A stretch of 64,000 bases of DNA from Eukaryota sp. TZLM1-RC. Taxonomy: Eukaryota > Metamonada: BaSk clade. Shown here piece after piece: positions 39,754 through 49,406 of the stretch (positions are counted from its first letter, which is position 1; each line of letters begins with the position of its first letter). Both the position numbers and the translations under genes were made by a program. The notes below the pieces were generated by a model. That model was not told the origin of the DNA and searched no databases. It worked only from the letters and a program-made list of their open reading frames with translations. The stretch lies in assembly GCA_040285825.1 (NCBI GenBank), contig JAUPSS010000001.1, forward strand, positions 3,596,001 through 3,660,000. Reading direction: 5' to 3'.

Positions 39754-41072
39754 TCATTGATGTTGTTGACTATTGAAAAAAACATCTGAAGTCATTGAAG
39801 CAACAGAAGCACCTTCAACAGTTTTTATACCAAATTGGAAAGGCTTCAAATAGTCCCTTGCTTTAGTAGAAATTCTGTTAAAAATAAGCGAAGAAAGCAA
39901 TCTGGTTAATGACTCTCCAATACCAATTGGTCTAACTCCATCAGGTTTGTCACCTTTACCAGGTTTAACTAAAGCAACTAAACGGGCAGCAGTCAATTCA
40001 GGTGGAGGAACATAATTTAAACACATTAAATTTTGAAAATAGGAAGCAAGATCCTCAACAACTTCAGGAGCATTTTTACAGGCAGTTTTTAACAAATCAA
40101 AGGAAATGCCTGAAGGACCAGCAGCTTTTCCTTTTGGTAATTTAGCAACGGCATTCAATACTTCTTGAGCCTGAAATGGATTTTCGAGCCAATATTGACA
40201 AATAGAAGGCTTACTGGGGCAAAAATGTTGAGTTGGATGGAGGGATTTCAATTTTTCAACAGTTTCGAGATTGGTATCAGCCAGTTTTCCCGAAAAAACA
40301 TTTTTTAATCCGCTTCCATATCTACCTCTCAAAAACAATTTTCTTGCTTGAAAAGATGAATTAGCTTTTCCCTGTTTTGGTTTGTAATTAATTTTCTTCT
40401 TATTCTTTTTGGCAAAGAATTTCCAAAATCTTGTTATGTTCCATTTGTTTAATTTCAATTGCGAAGAAAAAGAACGCATTTCCATTGACAAAGGAACAGA
40501 ACTCGCAGGACTCACCTCTACAGGAATTTTAACAGGTGTACGAAGAGAATCACTTGTTTGACAGTCAAAACAAAACAAGAGAGGGCGACCATTAGAAGAA
40601 TTAGAGAGGAACTTTTTGCAAAAAGGACAACTATGTTTCAAGACATTATCCGTAGGATCAGGAGCAACAGTTTTTGGTAAATGAGTTTGATCAATATTTA
40701 AATCATAATTAACATCATCAGCAGAAACATTGGGAACAGGAGGAAGATTTAGTTCGGATGGCGTTTGCAAACTATTAACAATAGAAATATTGGTTTTCAG
40801 TCTCATTTTTTCGGTAATAATATCAGGACATTTTCTAATGTTATGACCAACCTTGCCACATTTGGAACAAGTATGTTTTCTTTTTTGCACTTTTTCAGGC
40901 GTAATATCAGGGGCATCACACAAAGGCAAAAAATCTTTTTTAAAAATTTTCAAATTTTTTTGAGAAGAATTTCGAGCATAGCTTGAAGGGTGGGGAGAGT
41001 GGAGAAGTGAAGGGGATGAACTTGATCTGATGGGTAGAATCTTTGCTTGGGCGTTCCAATCAGTATCAGAGT
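39754..41072 (-). CDS. Lineage D zinc-finger region and RT N-terminus in one frame
   Basis: The frame is open upstream of the first methionine (40953) to the truncation at 41072, where it reads SDTDWNAQAKILP, the lineage N-terminus minus its start. It has the CCHC knuckle CSKCGKVGHNIRKC, the C4 motif CPFCKK...LLFCFDC, KWNITRFWKFFA, LRGRYGSG, KLPKGKAAGPSGISFDLLK and RT N-terminal motifs to ASMTSDVFFN. It shows that zinc fingers and RT are one polypeptide in this family. A stop just before the palm ends it. Confidence 0.7.
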
Positions 41073-41961
41073 ATTAGCTATTCACAAAACTTTAAATATC
41101 ATTAAGCAAAAATACCCTTCTATGAAAATAGTTGCTGCTGTATAAGGATAATATATCCTTGATTGGTTCATTTGATTTACTACAATTGGTTGCTCAAGAA
41201 ATTGCCGATTCATACTGCAATATTGGGCTTCATTTTAATGCGAGCAAATGCCTTCTGATTGGCTCTTCTGCTCAGGACCTTGTGATAAACGATTGTATTG
41301 TTCCTTTTACTAATTATAGTAGTGATGCTTTTAAGTTTCTTGCTTGTTGGTTAAGAAATGTGCCTCAAATTCAGAATGAATTACAATTTATTTTGGAAAA
41401 AATGAAAATTGAACTTGATTAAATTTCTTCCTTAGATATAGAAAAACATATTAAATTTTTCATGCTTACAATTTGCTATACTGGTAAAATTACCCACATT
41501 TTGAGATTTTGTGCTCCTTCCACAGCATAAGATTTTTGTCGTTCCTTCAATTCATTGAGAACGGATTTTTTTTTTGCTGATTTATTGGATGTAGAACCAG
41601 GAATGTTGAAAAATCACTTATTTTCAGCAGCAAATTTGGGTGGTATTGAAATTCACAAAATTTTCTACTTTGTGTCAATCAGCATTCTTGGGTGGTGGCA
41701 AAAATTTTATTTATGAATTTTCTCGTAGATTTCCTGATGATTCTCATCTGTTAGTCCCCAATTGTAGTCCCTATTTGTATGAGTTATCTTGTGAACTTGA
41801 TAGATTGCCGCCACAATTTTGGACCAAATGTTTTCCTCAATCAATTCAAGAAATTTCAAACCGATCTTTTTTTTAATTTACAGTTTTGCTGTAAAAAGCT
41901 TCAACAAAAATTGTCAAAGATTTTTGAAGGCTTGGATTTTGAAGTTAGACATTCAACAAAA

Positions 41962-43221
41962 TCAATCATTAATTTTATTATAATTTCTTAATCTAAAACG
42001 TTTAATTGCAATACTAAAAAACCTTTTCAAAATAAACACAACAAAAACAAAAACAAAAACAGATCCCAGTAAGTAACCATACCCTAAATAATCAACAATC
42101 AAATCTCCATCCAGCTCACCTCTCATATTAACACCAATTAACTTCTTGATCTTCTCATTTGACCAACCTTGACCAATCAAATATGATAGCTTTGAAAAGG
42201 CAGCCTCTGGGGTCATATCTTTTGAAGAAATGCACCCTGCTTTAAGCATAGAATTTCCAGTTGAATAGTGATTTAAATCAACAATTCCGGAAAAACACTG
42301 AGAAGAGTCAATCAAAATCACTTCATTTTGATTAGCTTCCGATATGGCAGTCAACAATTCCTTATTTTCATCAGGTATATTACCCATTCCATAAGACAAG
42401 AAAACAATTCCCCTTGCTCCATTCGATACCAAATTCCTGATAAAGTCAGCACTAATGCCAGGATAGATCATCACCATATAAATATCCGTTGACATTGAAT
42501 TTTCAACTGAAAGGCTTCTGAAAAATAAAGGCGATGGTAAAGGATCAGAATTAAAAAGTGAGAGCTCTCCGCCGAATATTCCTAAGATTAAATATTTAAA
42601 AAAATAAATACCAATATTATTAAAAGCACCAGACCCAAAAGCTTCAAATGTAAATGAATCTTTTTTTTGAACCCTATTCCCTCTCATTAACTGGTTATTG
42701 AAAAAAACTAAAACTTCGCCAATATTGATACTACCGGCAGCTATTATTGACCCTAACAGATTTTGTGTACCATCTGAATAGGGTTCACACATTGGAACTT
42801 GGGAACCAGTAATGATGACAGGCTTGCGGAGATAGTTGAGGAGGAAAGAAAGAGCAGAAGATGTGTATGAAAGAGTATCGGTTCCGTGGATAACCACAAA
42901 CCCGTCATATGCTTTGTAATGTTGGTCAATGTCCTTTGCGATGGTGATCCAGTGAGTTTGATTCATGTTGGAGGAATCAAGGAGAGGTGTATACTCCAGA
43001 ACAGTGTAGGAAGGCAGTTTTGGATCGGAAAATTGAGGATTGAGTTCCATGAGATGCTGAAGGTAACCAGCGGAGGGTTGGTAGGAACCATCGATCTTCT
43101 TCATCCCTATCGTACCCCCAGTGTAGAGGAGAAGGACAGAAGGTTTATCAGCTTTAGCAATGATACATGGTGCTAAAAGTAGGAGTGTGATGAGTGTGAA
43201 TGGTACTGAAATGGATAACAT
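41962..43221 (-). CDS. Type II-like L-asparaginase, membrane-anchored, with a hidden 30-nt intron
   Basis: Deaminates asparagine to aspartate and ammonia. The N-terminus is a signal peptide (FTLITLLLLAPCIIAKA). LYTGGTIGM holds the first catalytic Thr and VIHGTDTLSYT the second, with PVIITGSQVPM, SYGMGNIPD and DMTPEAAFSKLSYL as further family motifs. A C-terminal hydrophobic segment (YLLGSVFVFVFVVFILKRFF) followed by basic residues is a probable membrane anchor. The frame is open throughout because an intron at 42582-42611 is 30 nt with no stop; splicing removes ten odd residues (IYFFKYLILG). It is unusual for an asparaginase to end in a transmembrane segment. Confidence 0.85.
   Translation of the reverse strand: MLSISVPFTLITLLLLAPCIIAKADKPSVLLLYTGGTIGMKKIDGSYQPSAGYLQHLMELNPQFSDPKLPSYTVLEYTPLLDSSNMNQTHWITIAKDIDQHYKAYDGFVVIHGTDTLSYTSSALSFLLNYLRKPVIITGSQVPMCEPYSDGTQNLLGSIIAAGSINIGEVLVFFNNQLMRGNRVQKKDSFTFEAFGSGAFNNIGIYFFKYLILGIFGGELSLFNSDPLPSPLFFRSLSVENSMSTDIYMVMIYPGISADFIRNLVSNGARGIVFLSYGMGNIPDENKELLTAISEANQNEVILIDSSQCFSGIVDLNHYSTGNSMLKAGCISSKDMTPEAAFSKLSYLIGQGWSNEKIKKLIGVNMRGELDGDLIVDYLGYGYLLGSVFVFVFVVFILKRFFSIAIKRFRLRNYNKIND
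42582..42611 (-). other. 30-nt in-frame GT-AG intron in the asparaginase gene
   Basis: Minus strand GTATTTATTT ... TTAATCTTAG. Removal leaves AFNNIG-IFGGELSLF, where asparaginases have no such insert. It is a multiple of three without stop codons, so unspliced mRNA would still be translated. Confidence 0.6.
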
Positions 43222-44056
43222 AATATGTGAAACATCACATTTGGAAAATCACTTTGGATGACATTCTCCCATGTAGTTAAATCACGTTGTCATTACTTCC
43301 AGCACATAAAGTAGGTTTCTGAAGTTTTAAACAATGAGTATTGAAAGCATGTACAACTGTTGAATGAAATTAAGTTTGCTTCATATAAATTCAAAAGGCA
43401 AGAAGTTGAAAGAACAGATCATGCGTAGTTATTTTACTCAGATTTTTAAATTATGATTCTCAAAGTGTAATATGTTAATTAAAGCTGAAAGAAAATAAAT
43501 ACTTCAATTTAAAATTTGAGACCATTTGAGTGCTCTTTGTTTCAAACCATCAATGAATGGAAGCTGATTCTTTTGTTTTCAAAATTCAAGAAATGCCGAA
43601 ATTCATTTTTTGATATTTTGAAGGCAAACTATTTTATACTTGGACTGGAGCGATTCTTTCGTTATTTGTAATGAAAACCCGCTTTTTGCTTTGCATTAAA
43701 GTAGATGTTGATGCATTGATTGATGGGATTATCTTGCATATGAAAAACCTTTAGTGCGATCGTGATAAAATATTAGAATTTCAAAAGGTCGCATATCAAT
43801 TTGAAAAATCATAAAGCTAAGAGTGACAAATTTATGATTACAACTTAAATTAGTAATTAAAACTTAAATTAATAGGTTTGGATGAAAATTGCGTAAAGAT
43901 TATTGAAACGACAAAACTGAAAAAATGAAATAATTTGAAGTGATTTGATAAAGTGATATTTTGAGAACCAATTCCAATAACAAGGATAATAGATAAAATT
44001 AAATAAAAATTAATAATATTGTTAACCGAGAAAAAAATCAATATAATTAGATTGAA
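43222..44056. other. Intergenic, nothing recognised
   Basis: About 830 bp between the starts of asparaginase (reading left) and the end of the protease gene. AT-rich with no gene, repeat or RNA that I can support. It must hold the asparaginase promoter. Confidence 0.5.
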
Positions 44057-45415
44057 TCAATCACTTTCCGATTCTGGCACATACGCTTCCCCTTCACTGT
44101 GCTCTTCTTCGCTTTCAATTCTAATCCTTTTCAAACAAGGCTCTGCAGTTGTTGCAACTCTTAAACTATCAATAAACAGATCACTCAACTCCGTCTCAAC
44201 AAGTGGCTTCAATGTTTCACAACAATTATTTATAATATACTCTGCCAATTCTTTTCTCTTATTCATAGCAACGGCGGGATCAAACCACCTTTCCCAATGG
44301 TTGTTGAGACAGTAGAACTTTGGCTTTTCTTTGGGGTGATAGAGGATATATTCAGCAAAGGTTAAAACAAAAAGGCCACAGTCAAAATCATTCGGTTGGC
44401 TTGGACAGATGGGAATTGTTGATTTAAGTTTATTAGGGGATGGAGAATCATATTTTAAATAATATTGGTAAAAAATGAAATTTCTAATGCAATTTTTCAG
44501 GTAAATCGCCTTCACTGGAATTGAGTTCATGACAATAATGCATGGTTTCCTGTAGCATTTACTTAGTGGCAACAAGGTGACGTCATCTGGTACATCGTCA
44601 AGTGCTGACGTGTCGTGACGTAGCATGTCTAGGTTAACAACAGCTACCAAGACCCAGTGATGTTCTATATTAACTGGTAATAAAAGCAATTGGGAGGAAA
44701 ATAAATCATTTTTAATCCAAGATTGGGGAAATTGACAAAAATCATCAGCAAATTCAAGAATTTTTGCACCAAAATACACTGAAAATAATTGAATTACATT
44801 AGAATTAAATAAATCTACATTATTTTTGTAAATGTAATACTGCATTCCAAAATCAATCAATACGTCAGACAAATAAGATCCAGGTAAAAGATATTTTAAA
44901 TCACCTACAGATAGAGAAACGTTATTGATTTCAATAATAGATAGTGGAGAAAAAGACATATTAGAGACCCTTTGAACTATTGCTTGCATTTTGGAGTGAA
45001 AGATTTGCTGCTCTTCCTTGCTTACCGTACACTTGTTTTTCCTTCTATTGATACGAAAATCTTCGAAAGAAGGGAGAAATTCTTTGGGAGCAGCGATGTA
45101 GAGGTGGGAGATGGTGTTGTTTTGGTAATAGTAATTATTAAGTATAACCTTTATGAACATGTGTTCAGAGGAGAAGTAGGAAGCCCAAGAAAAGATATTG
45201 GTAACATGAACGCATTGGAGCAGTGATGTGTCTTGGTGTCCATTCTTACCATCACGAGGTTCGCGAAAGGAGAAGCCAGAGTGGCAAAAGTTAACCTGAG
45301 AAGGAAAAACAAGGTCATCTATACAAATGACACAGTTGACATTGGAAGTGTTGTCTATTGGGCAAGTGGCTTGAGATTCAGTGTCTGAGTCGAGATCTAT
45401 GTAGTCGCATGACAT
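44057..45415 (-). CDS. Ulp1/SENP-type SUMO protease (C48), possible Asn in place of catalytic Asp
   Basis: 452 aa. The N-terminus has an acidic YIDLDSDTE stretch like a SUMO-interacting motif. The protease domain starts near PGSYLSDVLIDFGMQYYI and includes HHWVLVAVVNL (catalytic His), PCIIVMNSIP where most family members have a DS pair, and QPNDFDCGLFVLTFAEYIL (oxyanion Gln and catalytic Cys). The split between HHWVLV and the Cys motif resembles the SENP6/7 branch. It ends in a Glu/Ser-rich tail. It cleaves SUMO precursors or conjugates if active. Confidence 0.75.
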   Translation of the reverse strand: MSCDYIDLDSDTESQATCPIDNTSNVNCVICIDDLVFPSQVNFCHSGFSFREPRDGKNGHQDTSLLQCVHVTNIFSWASYFSSEHMFIKVILNNYYYQNNTISHLYIAAPKEFLPSFEDFRINRRKNKCTVSKEEQQIFHSKMQAIVQRVSNMSFSPLSIIEINNVSLSVGDLKYLLPGSYLSDVLIDFGMQYYIYKNNVDLFNSNVIQLFSVYFGAKILEFADDFCQFPQSWIKNDLFSSQLLLLPVNIEHHWVLVAVVNLDMLRHDTSALDDVPDDVTLLPLSKCYRKPCIIVMNSIPVKAIYLKNCIRNFIFYQYYLKYDSPSPNKLKSTIPICPSQPNDFDCGLFVLTFAEYILYHPKEKPKFYCLNNHWERWFDPAVAMNKRKELAEYIINNCCETLKPLVETELSDLFIDSLRVATTAEPCLKRIRIESEEEHSEGEAYVPESESD

Positions 45416-45632
45416 CAGCTATTATCACCAAAATATTAAATTGCAATGAAGAATGAGATCTCCAACATGAATAATTTCAGTTCATTATAGGATCAATAGA
45501 GTTAAATCATGGACTGATACAAATACTGGGCAAAATAATGGAAGTCATAGGATCAATAACCAAATTGAAGATCATTTAAAAAAACCAACAGCACATTTGT
45601 TGAACTAAAACTGATATTCGAATACACCAATT
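45416..45632. other. Gap with left target duplication of the lineage A element
   Basis: Promoter side of the protease gene; AATACACCAATT at 45621-45632 is the left target duplication. Confidence 0.5.
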
Positions 45633-47811
45633 AAAAAAAATGGATCAAAAATGGATGTTCGTCCTATTGCAGTCTCTGAGAGCTTACACAATATTTTTTC
45701 TGCGTGTTGCTTAAGCAGGTTCAATGAAAAAGCTAAAAAGATTTTATTACCCTTTCAATATGGTATAAATACTACAGATGGAGTCTCTTCAGCGATTTTT
45801 GCTACTGATGTCTTATTTCGTCAAAATGAATTCAATGTTTGCATGTCATTGGATTTTAGTAATGCTTTCAATTCACTAAGTCGTCGCAGTATCCATGGTG
45901 CTCTATTGCAATATATGCCGGAATTAATACCATATTTTCAATCAACTTATTGCACATATTCTAATTTACATTTTGGTAACAACATTTTGAGTTCATCAAG
46001 TGGCGTGAAGCAAGGAGATCCGTTAGGACCTCTTTTGTTTTGTTTGGCCATCCATCCTATTCTACTGCAAATTCAAGAGATGTTTCCTTCACTAAAAATG
46101 ATTGCATATATGGATGATGTTGTGCTTATTGGTGATTTAAATATTGTGAAAAAAGCAACTGTATGTTTTAAAGAATTATTTACCAAAATTGGTCTCCGAC
46201 TTAATTTACTTAAATGTGTTTTGTTATCGAATTCTCCAGTTTCCACAATAATTGATGATATTGAAATTCAAGCCAAATTATATTCAATTGATGCTATTCG
46301 TCATTTGGGTTCGTTTTTAGGAAATAATGATGAAATTACCAAAAAATTGTTTGAAAAGTTGAACTCAATTTCTGACAAAATTGACCGAATGATGAATTTA
46401 GATATAAAAAAACACATCAAATTTACCATTATAAGACTGTGTTTTAGTTCCAATTTTAATCATATAGTTCGATCTACAAATCCTCTTGTCACTAGACCTT
46501 TGGCTCAAAAGTTTAATGAGTTACGTGCAAAAGTTCTGTCTCAATTACTGGGATGTAAAATGTTCCAAATTCCAAATCATGTCTATCTTAGTCCACATTA
46601 TGGTGGTTTAGGGTGGACGAAGGCTTCTATTCTTACCTCGTGTGCTTTTGTTGGTGGATGCAGAAATGCAATCTTTGAGTTTTCCGAAAGATTTGCAGAT
46701 TGGGAAGATTTATTGATGACAACGCAAAGTTCCACTGTTTTTGCATTAAATGAAGAAATTCCAAGAATTGATGTAGAAAAATGGGGTCGATGTTTTCCCC
46801 AATCATTCAATGGCAATATTCCAGAAAAAAATGTTTTAAATTTGAAGTACAGTCTTCGAACATTACAGAAAAGATTGACTGGAATGTATGAAAAAGATCT
46901 TTATAATAATATTTGCAGCTCGGCTGTTTTAAATCAAGATCTTCACTCATTGTTATTGGAAAAGGGTGTTTGTGAAAACAAGGCGTCAGATTCTTCACTT
47001 TTTGTAACCATTGTACCACGAAGATTTGGATTGTGTGCCACTAATGAAGCATTTGTAACAAAAATGAGATTATATTTGAACATCCCCATTAACCAATTAT
47101 TATCAAAAGAAAAATGTATTTGTTCGAATTCACCTCAACTCACTTTGCGCCATGCTCTAAATTGCTCTAAATTGATAACTTATCGTTCTTCATTACATGA
47201 TGCTGTTAGAAACACTGTTTTCAATATGACACAAACTGCAAGGATATCGTGTATCAAAGAGCCCCTGCTGAAAGAAACACTTTCTCTGAATAATTTTGGT
47301 TCTGATGATAGAGGTGATGTATACTGTGATTGGATTGATAATTCTGAAGCTATTGTTGACTTTGTCTCATGTAATGTTGCAAACGATACTTTGGTTCACA
47401 GAAGAAAACTTAATCCTGTGGCTGCTCTGGATTTTAAAGCAAAAGAAAAACATAGAAAATATGATAAAGAAATTGAAGATGCAAATGTCGATAGAAATAC
47501 ACAGCTGGTTTTTATTGCTTTCCCATTTTCGATAAATGGAAGATTATCAGTTGAAGCAGAAACTTTTTTGGATGACTTCCAAAAAATGGTGAAAGAAAAA
47601 ACAATGAAAAGATTTGATATTTTTTTATGGCGTTCACGGATTCAATTTCCCATTATTAATAGATTACCGCGGTTTTTCAATCGAATTAGAGAAGCTTTAG
47701 CTAGACAGCAAGCAAATCAAGATTTTGTAGAGGAAATCTTGGTTTAATGATAGTCGTCCCATTAGTTATGATTTAATTTAATCAAGTGTGCAAATTCAAT
47801 AAATTGAGTTT
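45633..47811 (+). mobile_element. 5'-truncated lineage A retroelement with 12-bp target duplication
   Basis: AATACACCAATT at 45621-45632 and 47812-47823 bounds it exactly. It starts inside the RT and runs to a 3' UTR that ends in CAATAAATTGAGTTT with no poly(A). It is the most intact RT-RLE copy in the window and shows the complete lineage A 3' half. Confidence 0.85.
45651..47747 (+). CDS. Lineage A RT-RLE protein, 698 aa, uninterrupted
   Basis: RT: MDVRPIAVSES, GINTTDGVSSA, SLDFSNAFNSLSRRS, GVKQGDPLGPLLFCLAIHPI, AYMDDVVLIGD (residues ~155-165), thumb to ~400. Then DLHSLLLEKGVCENK, knuckle CICSNSPQLTLRHALNC, HDAVRNTVFN, KEPLLKETL, RGDVYCD with IVDFVSCNVAN (predicted RLE core), KHRKYDKEI, and the C-terminal block (FPFSINGRLSVEAETFLDDF, LWRSRIQFPIINRLP). 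The start methionine lies 18 bases after the 5' truncation and is fortuitous. The absence of stops over 698 codons suggests a recent insertion. Confidence 0.8.
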   Translation: MDVRPIAVSESLHNIFSACCLSRFNEKAKKILLPFQYGINTTDGVSSAIFATDVLFRQNEFNVCMSLDFSNAFNSLSRRSIHGALLQYMPELIPYFQSTYCTYSNLHFGNNILSSSSGVKQGDPLGPLLFCLAIHPILLQIQEMFPSLKMIAYMDDVVLIGDLNIVKKATVCFKELFTKIGLRLNLLKCVLLSNSPVSTIIDDIEIQAKLYSIDAIRHLGSFLGNNDEITKKLFEKLNSISDKIDRMMNLDIKKHIKFTIIRLCFSSNFNHIVRSTNPLVTRPLAQKFNELRAKVLSQLLGCKMFQIPNHVYLSPHYGGLGWTKASILTSCAFVGGCRNAIFEFSERFADWEDLLMTTQSSTVFALNEEIPRIDVEKWGRCFPQSFNGNIPEKNVLNLKYSLRTLQKRLTGMYEKDLYNNICSSAVLNQDLHSLLLEKGVCENKASDSSLFVTIVPRRFGLCATNEAFVTKMRLYLNIPINQLLSKEKCICSNSPQLTLRHALNCSKLITYRSSLHDAVRNTVFNMTQTARISCIKEPLLKETLSLNNFGSDDRGDVYCDWIDNSEAIVDFVSCNVANDTLVHRRKLNPVAALDFKAKEKHRKYDKEIEDANVDRNTQLVFIAFPFSINGRLSVEAETFLDDFQKMVKEKTMKRFDIFLWRSRIQFPIINRLPRFFNRIREALARQQANQDFVEEILV

Positions 47812-47823
47812 AATACACCAATT

Positions 47824-48243
47824 TTTAAATCAAGTTTAGTGTTTACACAATTACGACACAAACACTGTAGAGTTGTTCTACATTATGTAAGTGGAAATGG
47901 TGACACTTAAAAACAATAATAATGTTACACCTATCGCAATTAAACAGAGCTCAAACAGATTTTTATTCCTAATTATTATTACAACCAAAACACTATCTAA
48001 TATTCAATATCCTTTAGTCACTAATTACTAATAGATAGGGAATATTTTTGAGCAATAAATTTTCAGTCCAAAACCAATCAATCATCATGACTAAACATCC
48101 ATAATTTAGAATTTGCCAATTCAAAGATCTAGAATGATTACTGTTGTGAGTCCCTTTCGCCGCATTTTTTCCATATGGTGTTCGAGCATTTCAGCGTTTC
48201 TCTCAAAGATGATAACAACAATTATCAAAATTATCATTAATGA
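47824..48243. other. Intergenic upstream of tRNA-Cys, nothing recognised
   Basis: About 420 bp of AT-rich sequence between the lineage A target duplication and the tRNA gene. Confidence 0.5.
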
Positions 48244-48315
48244 GGAGTTGTAGCTTAGGGGTAGAGCGGCTGATTGCAGATCAGCAGGTCACGTGTTCAA
48301 ATCACGTCAACTCCT
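48244..48315 (+). tRNA. tRNA-Cys (GCA)
   Basis: 72 nt. Acceptor GGAGTTG pairs with CAACTCC; D arm AGCTTAGGGGTAGAGC; anticodon stem GCTGA/TCAGC around TTGCAGA (anticodon GCA); T arm with GTTCAAAT. No intron. A T run (TTTTT) directly after it is a Pol III terminator. Confidence 0.92.
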
Positions 48316-48369
48316 TTTTCCCAACAATTCTCTTCCAATGACAAAAATGAGCGAAAATGATAACAAACA

Positions 48370-48823
48370 ACAGATTTATGTTGTATGTGGAAGTCTCATA
48401 GAATTAAATTCTTTTTGGAACCTCTGATGTCAAATCTGTTTGATACTGAAGATGATTTTCATAAGAATAATAGAGGTAATGTCAAATTACCTGGATTAGA
48501 TGGAAGCTTCATTTTATTAGATGTAAGGTCTGTTGATCCTTGTAATGCCTCAAATGAAAGGCTTGCAAGTTCTGAAATTCATAATCCTCTTTCAAATGCT
48601 GAAAATTTCAAAATCAAATAATACAATGAACCTTTGTCCAAATTGTCCAGTCAACAGCATGCAAAATACAATTTGTATCCATTTGTATTTTCTCTTTTTG
48701 GTTCACTTGCTCCAACGGCTATACGTCTTTTGGAAAATTTTGAAATGATTGTAGAGAGAAGAACTAACAGAAATTTCAACAGATTGTTATACCAAATGGA
48801 ATTGTATTTTCTGTTTTAAGAGG
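48370..48823 (+). pseudogene. Degraded lineage B RLE fragment beside tRNA-Cys
   Basis: Diverged B sequence: FLEPLMSNLFDTEDDFHKNN, NVKLPGLDG, LLDVRSVDPCNAS, then after a stop the C-terminal block (YPFVFSLFGSLAPT). It starts about 55 bp after the tRNA and ends at a join to lineage A near 48823. Confidence 0.6.
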
Positions 48824-49380
48824 ACTTGACTAAAATTGACCGAATGATGACTTTAGATATACAGAAACATATCAAATTTACCATTATAAGACTGTGTTTT
48901 AGTTCCAACTTCAATCATATATTTCGATCTACAAATCCTCTTATCACTAGGCCTTTGGCTCAGAAGTTTAATGAGTTACGTGCAAAAGTTTTGTCACAAT
49001 TACTGGGATGTAAAATGTTCCAAATTCCAAATCATGTCTATCTTAGTCCACATTATGGCGATTTAGGTTGGACGAAGGCTTCTATTCTTACTTCGTGTGC
49101 TTTTATTGGTGGATACACAAAGGCAATATTTGAGTTTTCCGAAAGATTTGCAGATTGGGAAGATTTATTAATGACAACGCAAAGTTCCACAGGTTTTGCA
49201 CTAAATGAAGAAATTGCAAAAATTGATGTAGAAAAATGGAGTCGTTGCTTTCCCCAATCCTTCAATGGCAATTTTTTAGAAAAGAATATTTTAAATTTAA
49301 AATACACTCTTCGAACATTACAGAAACGATTGACTGGAATGTATGAAAATGATCTTTATAATAATATACGCAGCTCGGCT
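48824..49380 (+). pseudogene. Lineage A RT thumb fragment left of Gypsy
   Basis: Matches 46378-46924 (KIDRMMTLDIQKHIKF to DLYNNIRSSA) with an open frame from 48826. It ends exactly in GCAGCTCGGCT, where Gypsy sequence begins. Confidence 0.7.
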
Positions 49381-49406
49381 CCCCTGGAAAACCAAATTTT
49401 AATTAG

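Larger units (their letters stand above)
36460..41073 (-). mobile_element. Lineage D composite (D 3' end / inverted B / D) inserted in lineage B
   Basis: Bounded by TTAGCT at 36454-36459 and 41074-41079. In minus sense: a D element from its N-terminal region (41072) to its 3' end (37774), a B fragment in opposite orientation (37116-37773), and a second D 3' end with A-rich tail (36460-37115). The same three-part order with the same joins occurs at 57981-61801. The whole block went in as one unit, because B resumes exactly beyond it. Confidence 0.7.
35783..41952 (+). mobile_element. Degraded lineage B copy, split by a lineage D composite
   Basis: Left part 35783-36459 encodes the RT N-terminus to GVKQGDSLGPLLFCLA with breaks; right part 41074-41952 resumes at LAIHKTLNIIKQ and decays through many frameshifts (YKDNISLIG in place of YMDD) to GLDFEVRH. 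Its 3' end is missing. The 9-bp TCAACAAAA at 35774-35782 and 41953-41961 may be its target duplication; the right copy touches the asparaginase stop codon. Confidence 0.6.
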
